Shown here: positions 56,132 to 58,659 of the stretch, piece by piece
How positions within the stretch are numbered: position 1 is the first letter of the stretch
Layout of the letters: each line of letters opens with the position of its first letter
Assembly (NCBI RefSeq): GCF_000164135.1
Contig: NZ_GG770553.1
Location: 703,189 to 761,847 of the forward strand
DNA length: 58,659 nt
Direction: 5' to 3'
Origin: Mycobacterium parascrofulaceum ATCC BAA-614
GTDB lineage: Bacteria > Actinomycetota > Actinomycetes > Mycobacteriales > Mycobacteriaceae
Position numbers and translations under genes: made by a program
Notes under the pieces: model-generated
The model's input: only the letters and a program-made list of their open reading frames with translations
Told to the model about the DNA's origin: nothing
The model's database searches: none

Positions 56132-57211
56132 CTAGTAGTTGTGGCGGGCCATGCGCGGCGGGCCCTCGTCCGTGTCGTCCTCGTCCGACACCACCGCGGG
56201 CACCATCTCGCTGGTCACCAGCCCTTCCTCGCGGGTCAATTCGTCGATCACATCGAAGGATTCGGCGGTGTGGGCCGGGGTGTCGATGACGGTGGTCAGC
56301 ACGGGGACGCGGCGGCGTAGCGAAAAGAATTTGTCACCGTGCGGTCGATGATCGCCGTCATAGCCCCAGATGCCGCGCACCACCGTCGCGCCGTCGGGTG
56401 ATTCGCGCTGGCGGAGCCGCTGCACGATCGCGCGGTGAATCGGCACCCCGTCGTGCAGCGCCGACTCCGAGGTGTAGACGGTCAACTTCTGCCACAGCGG
56501 CAGCCCGCGTTCGTCAACCCCCGGCAGCACGTGGGGCCGTTCCAAGAGTTCGCCGTCGCGTTTGCAGACGCGGACCCGCTCCAGCGTGACCAGGGGTTGG
56601 TGGAGTAGCTCGGCCAGCTCCGGCAGGACGGCGCCGATGCGCTCGGCGAAACCGACGGCGACGATCATCATCGGCACGTCGGCGTTGCGTCCGAAGAAGC
56701 GCGCCCGGTGCCGGTGCCCGTCGGTGACGCCGTCGACCCCCAGCAGCACCGATGCGCCGGCTATCCGGCGCCGGTGCAGCAGATCGCAGACGGCGACGTA
56801 GGCGGGGGTGCCGTCGACACGTTCCTTGCGGCCGACGTACACGGTCAGCTTGACGGCTTCCCGCAACTTCTGGGGGAGTGACAGCGGCGCGATGCCGTCG
56901 CGCAGCAGCCGCGCCCGCTCCACGGTGACCAGGCCGCGCTGCTTGATGGCGAGCACCGGTTCGAGCAGGGCCTCCATCTTCGCCCTGGTGTCGACGGCGA
57001 TGATCGCGACGGGCGGGTCTTCGGACAACGACAACGATTCGTCGGTTCTCAGGTGGCGTCCGCTGCCGAAGCCGCCGATGCCGCGCAACACCACGCCGCA
57101 GGCGACGCGATGCCGGGCGTAGAGGTCGAGCAGCACATCGGAAAGGAAGCCCTGCTCGGTTCGCCGGCGCTCGGCCAGATATGTGGTGAGCTTCAGGCAG
57201 TCTTCGTCCAC
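56132..57211 (-). CDS. Triple DUF190 repeat protein
   Basis: The 359-residue protein starts at GTG 57211 (VDEDCLKLTTYLAERRR), with TAGGAG just upstream; GTG 57217 is an alternative. It contains three tandem DUF190 units starting at LKLTTYLAERRR, VKLTVYVGRKERVDG and QKLTVYTSESALHDG. Each has the pattern KLTxY, then an IAGASVLLGVDG-like segment (GVVLRGIGGFG and GATVVRGIWGYDG in the others), and a DxPVxI strand. DUF190 has a PII-like fold; members near crcB suggest links to ion homeostasis, but no crcB is in view here. A single-repeat protein is the usual form. Confidence 0.88.
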   Translation of the reverse strand: MDEDCLKLTTYLAERRRTEQGFLSDVLLDLYARHRVACGVVLRGIGGFGSGRHLRTDESLSLSEDPPVAIIAVDTRAKMEALLEPVLAIKQRGLVTVERARLLRDGIAPLSLPQKLREAVKLTVYVGRKERVDGTPAYVAVCDLLHRRRIAGASVLLGVDGVTDGHRHRARFFGRNADVPMMIVAVGFAERIGAVLPELAELLHQPLVTLERVRVCKRDGELLERPHVLPGVDERGLPLWQKLTVYTSESALHDGVPIHRAIVQRLRQRESPDGATVVRGIWGYDGDHRPHGDKFFSLRRRVPVLTTVIDTPAHTAESFDVIDELTREEGLVTSEMVPAVVSDEDDTDEGPPRMARHNY

Positions 57212-57651
57212 GGCCACTCCTAAGGTGTTGCGGTGCACGAGCCTTCGCGTGCCGCTCGCAAAGGGCACGGTCTCGGGCGCCGGCGTCCCCACGCTTGGTG
57301 GTGATCTTAGCCGGATCGATCGCTTGCCCGCCACGGGTGGCGCTGGCGCTCGGCTTTGGATATGTGTTGCCGCCGTAGCGCCGGAGCGGTTAGCGAACAT
57401 GTTGCGGTCGAACGTATTTCGATATTTAGGCGCCGCGTCCCGCTAATTGCACTGTGACACTGCAACATTAGCGCAAGACGTTCGGCGCCCCGGTGCGAGC
57501 GGAGCCGCCGACTTCGCGCCGAGCGCGGCTTCGCCAGTGAGCTTTTCGCATCACGGACACGCGCGTTCGGCACACGGATGACAGTCAGTTTCCAGCTCAA
57601 CCTCAGGCTCCATGTATTCCGCGGGTCCGGTGCCGGCGGTACGCTTGCGGC
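57212..57651. other. Intergenic region upstream of the DUF190 gene; no gene seen
   Basis: These 440 bp hold only frames without family features, including a 158-codon minus-strand frame (57307-57783) that is Arg/Ser-rich and not credible. The promoter of the DUF190 gene should lie in its left part. Confidence 0.5.
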
Positions 57652-57922
57652 ATGCCGTTTTTGAACGGCGGGCCCTTTGCTAGACGCGCCATCCAGCAGC
57701 TGCCGGGATCTGGCGGAATGGGCGAGGCGCATCTCGTCCATCATCACCGGCTGCCGCCGGGAAGCGCTCAAGACATCGGTCATAGCCGGATCCGCAGACG
57801 ACTATGGCCTACGACTCGCGGGGAAGTCGACTCTGGCAGCTCTCGTCGCCAAACACGGTGCGCACCAACGGTCCCAACGACCAAACGTGCGGCATTTCTC
57901 GGAGTCCACGCCCGTCACCTGA
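57652..57922 (+). pseudogene. Decayed N-terminus of a Ser/Thr protein kinase
   Basis: From ATG 57652 the frame reads MPFLNGGPFARRAIQQLPGS then GGMGEAHLVHHHRLP. This tracks the N-terminus of mycobacterial PknF/PknX-type kinases as I remember them (MPLxEGxxFAGYTIVRxLGSGGMGEVYLxxHPRLPR), including the glycine-rich ATP loop GSGGMGE. At about 57754-57760 an extra base shifts the frame; the next register reads REALKTSVIAGSADDYGLRL, matching the REALKV lysine region and SADxxYRxRF that follow in real kinases, and ends at a stop at 57922. The catalytic part is missing, so this is a relic fragment. Confidence 0.68.
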
Positions 57923-57948
57923 CGGCCCTAGCAGAACAGGATTCATCC

Positions 57949-58659
57949 ATGTTTACCGGCATCACTCGCCCCGGCAGCGCCCTGATCGCCTCCCTCGCGC
58001 TGTTGACCGGCGGAGCTGTCGTGCGCGTCGGCGCGGCAGCGGCCGACCCCAGCCAGGATGAGCAATTCAGCGCGCTTCTCACCGCAGAGGGAATCCCCGC
58101 CCTTGAGGGGATGCCCACCCTCATTTCGACGGCCCACAAGGTTTGTCGCGTACTCGATAAGGGGATTTCGGTCGACACCATGGTGGACGCGATGCTGAAC
58201 AACGCGTACACCCAGGATCCCGTCGAGCGCCTCTATCCACGTACCCGCCTCACCCGCACCATGACCCGATTCATCACGGCGTCGGTCGAGGCCTACTGTC
58301 CGCGCGACGAGGGCAAGATAGCGAGCATCATGGGCCGACCCAGGGGCGCCGGGTGGCACAAACCGGCGGGCGGCAGCGTGCTGTCGTTGCCTGAGCTGAA
58401 GCAGAGCGGCGCGCATGGCGCGGCGCTCGCGTCCACCAGCAGGGTGCTTCCCTCCGGAGACATGACTCAGCCCTCGCCGCCGGACATTCCGCCGCCACCG
58501 CCGGTCGACCATCTCCGGACACCGCCCCGGGCGAACGCGGCGCCGCCCGCACCGAAACGGCTGCCGCGGGTGCCGGAGCGACCGCCGGTGCCGAAGCAGC
58601 AACCGCCGCCGCCTCCGCAAGTGAAGCCGCCCGCTGCCCCGCCCCAGCCAGGCGGCCCC
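57949..58659 (+). CDS. DUF732-like exported protein with Pro-rich tail, partial
   Basis: A frame of 237 codons opens at ATG 57949 and is still open at the window end. It reads MFTGITRPGSALIASLALLT and continues to an AAAADP cleavage-like site, so it has a signal peptide. The domain at about residues 35-125 has the two conserved cysteines of DUF732 (HKVCRVLDKG and EAYCPRDEG) with FITASV before the second, as in that mycobacterial family of secreted proteins. From about residue 175 the sequence is strongly Pro-rich (DIPPPPPVDHLR, KQQPPPPPQVKPP). DUF732 proteins are usually short without such a tail. Function unknown. Confidence 0.82.
   Translation, partial: MFTGITRPGSALIASLALLTGGAVVRVGAAAADPSQDEQFSALLTAEGIPALEGMPTLISTAHKVCRVLDKGISVDTMVDAMLNNAYTQDPVERLYPRTRLTRTMTRFITASVEAYCPRDEGKIASIMGRPRGAGWHKPAGGSVLSLPELKQSGAHGAALASTSRVLPSGDMTQPSPPDIPPPPPVDHLRTPPRANAAPPAPKRLPRVPERPPVPKQQPPPPPQVKPPAAPPQPGGP

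Noticed and set aside
57307..57783. 158-codon minus-strand frame near the window end
   Set aside because: Arg/Ser-rich, no domain, and overlaps the kinase relic read on the plus strand.

Overview
The window is high-GC actinobacterial DNA spanning the chromosome replication origin of a Mycobacterium, most likely a slow grower. The gene order (DUF3566 gene, gyrA, gyrB, dciA, recF, dnaN, oriC, dnaA | rpmH, rnpA, yidD, yidC, jag, rsmG, parA, parB, cwlM, trx, sigM, murJ, mutT4, pcnA, ESX-2 genes) matches M. tuberculosis Rv0007 down to Rv0001 and then Rv3924c down to about Rv3894c. Many proteins are recognisable orthologues. GyrA carries a full-length 420-residue homing intein, as in M. leprae and several non-tuberculous species. 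I do not name a species.

Layout. 1-11,363 is the origin-left arm, all on the minus strand: DNA gyrase, the replication and repair genes, the oriC intergenic region with DnaA boxes, and dnaA. 11,364-17,348 is the divergent plus-strand arm: ribosomal protein L34, RNase P protein, membrane insertion factors, an RNA-binding Jag protein, a 16S rRNA methyltransferase and ParA/ParB, with two parS sites embedded in coding DNA. 17,603-30,021 holds cell-wall and redox genes: CwlM, thioredoxin and its reductase behind a SigH-type promoter, SigM with its anti-sigma factor, the MurJ flippase-pseudokinase fusion, a DUF6049 protein, a Nudix hydrolase and two small membrane proteins.

30,271-44,278 runs from pcnA into an ESX-2 type VII secretion region. 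This part is unusual. EsxE/EsxF/CpnT genes are absent from their expected slot. Two tandem paralogous membrane proteins with AT-richer DNA sit there, coupled to a large mosaic DUF5631-type protein. They are followed by a disordered Pro/Gly/Gln-rich protein, a lytic transglycosylase, eccB2 and an eccC2 broken by a one-base frameshift. The rest of ESX-2 (PE/PPE, esx pair, espG, eccD, mycP, eccE, eccA) does not follow.

44,328-52,170 is an accessory metabolic segment: a Rieske oxygenase, an N-acyl-D-amino-acid deacylase-like amidohydrolase, two kinase-like phosphotransferases, a TetR regulator and a CrtC/AttH-like protein, with several sharp palindromes between genes. 52,179-58,659 has an RsbW-like/STAS pair, a catalase-like peroxidase coupled to cytochrome b561, a class I aldolase, a three-repeat DUF190 protein, the decayed start of a Ser/Thr protein kinase, and a DUF732 exported protein that runs off the window end. 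No tRNA, rRNA, CRISPR array or insertion sequence was seen. Comparisons with M. tuberculosis genes are from memory, not from a search.
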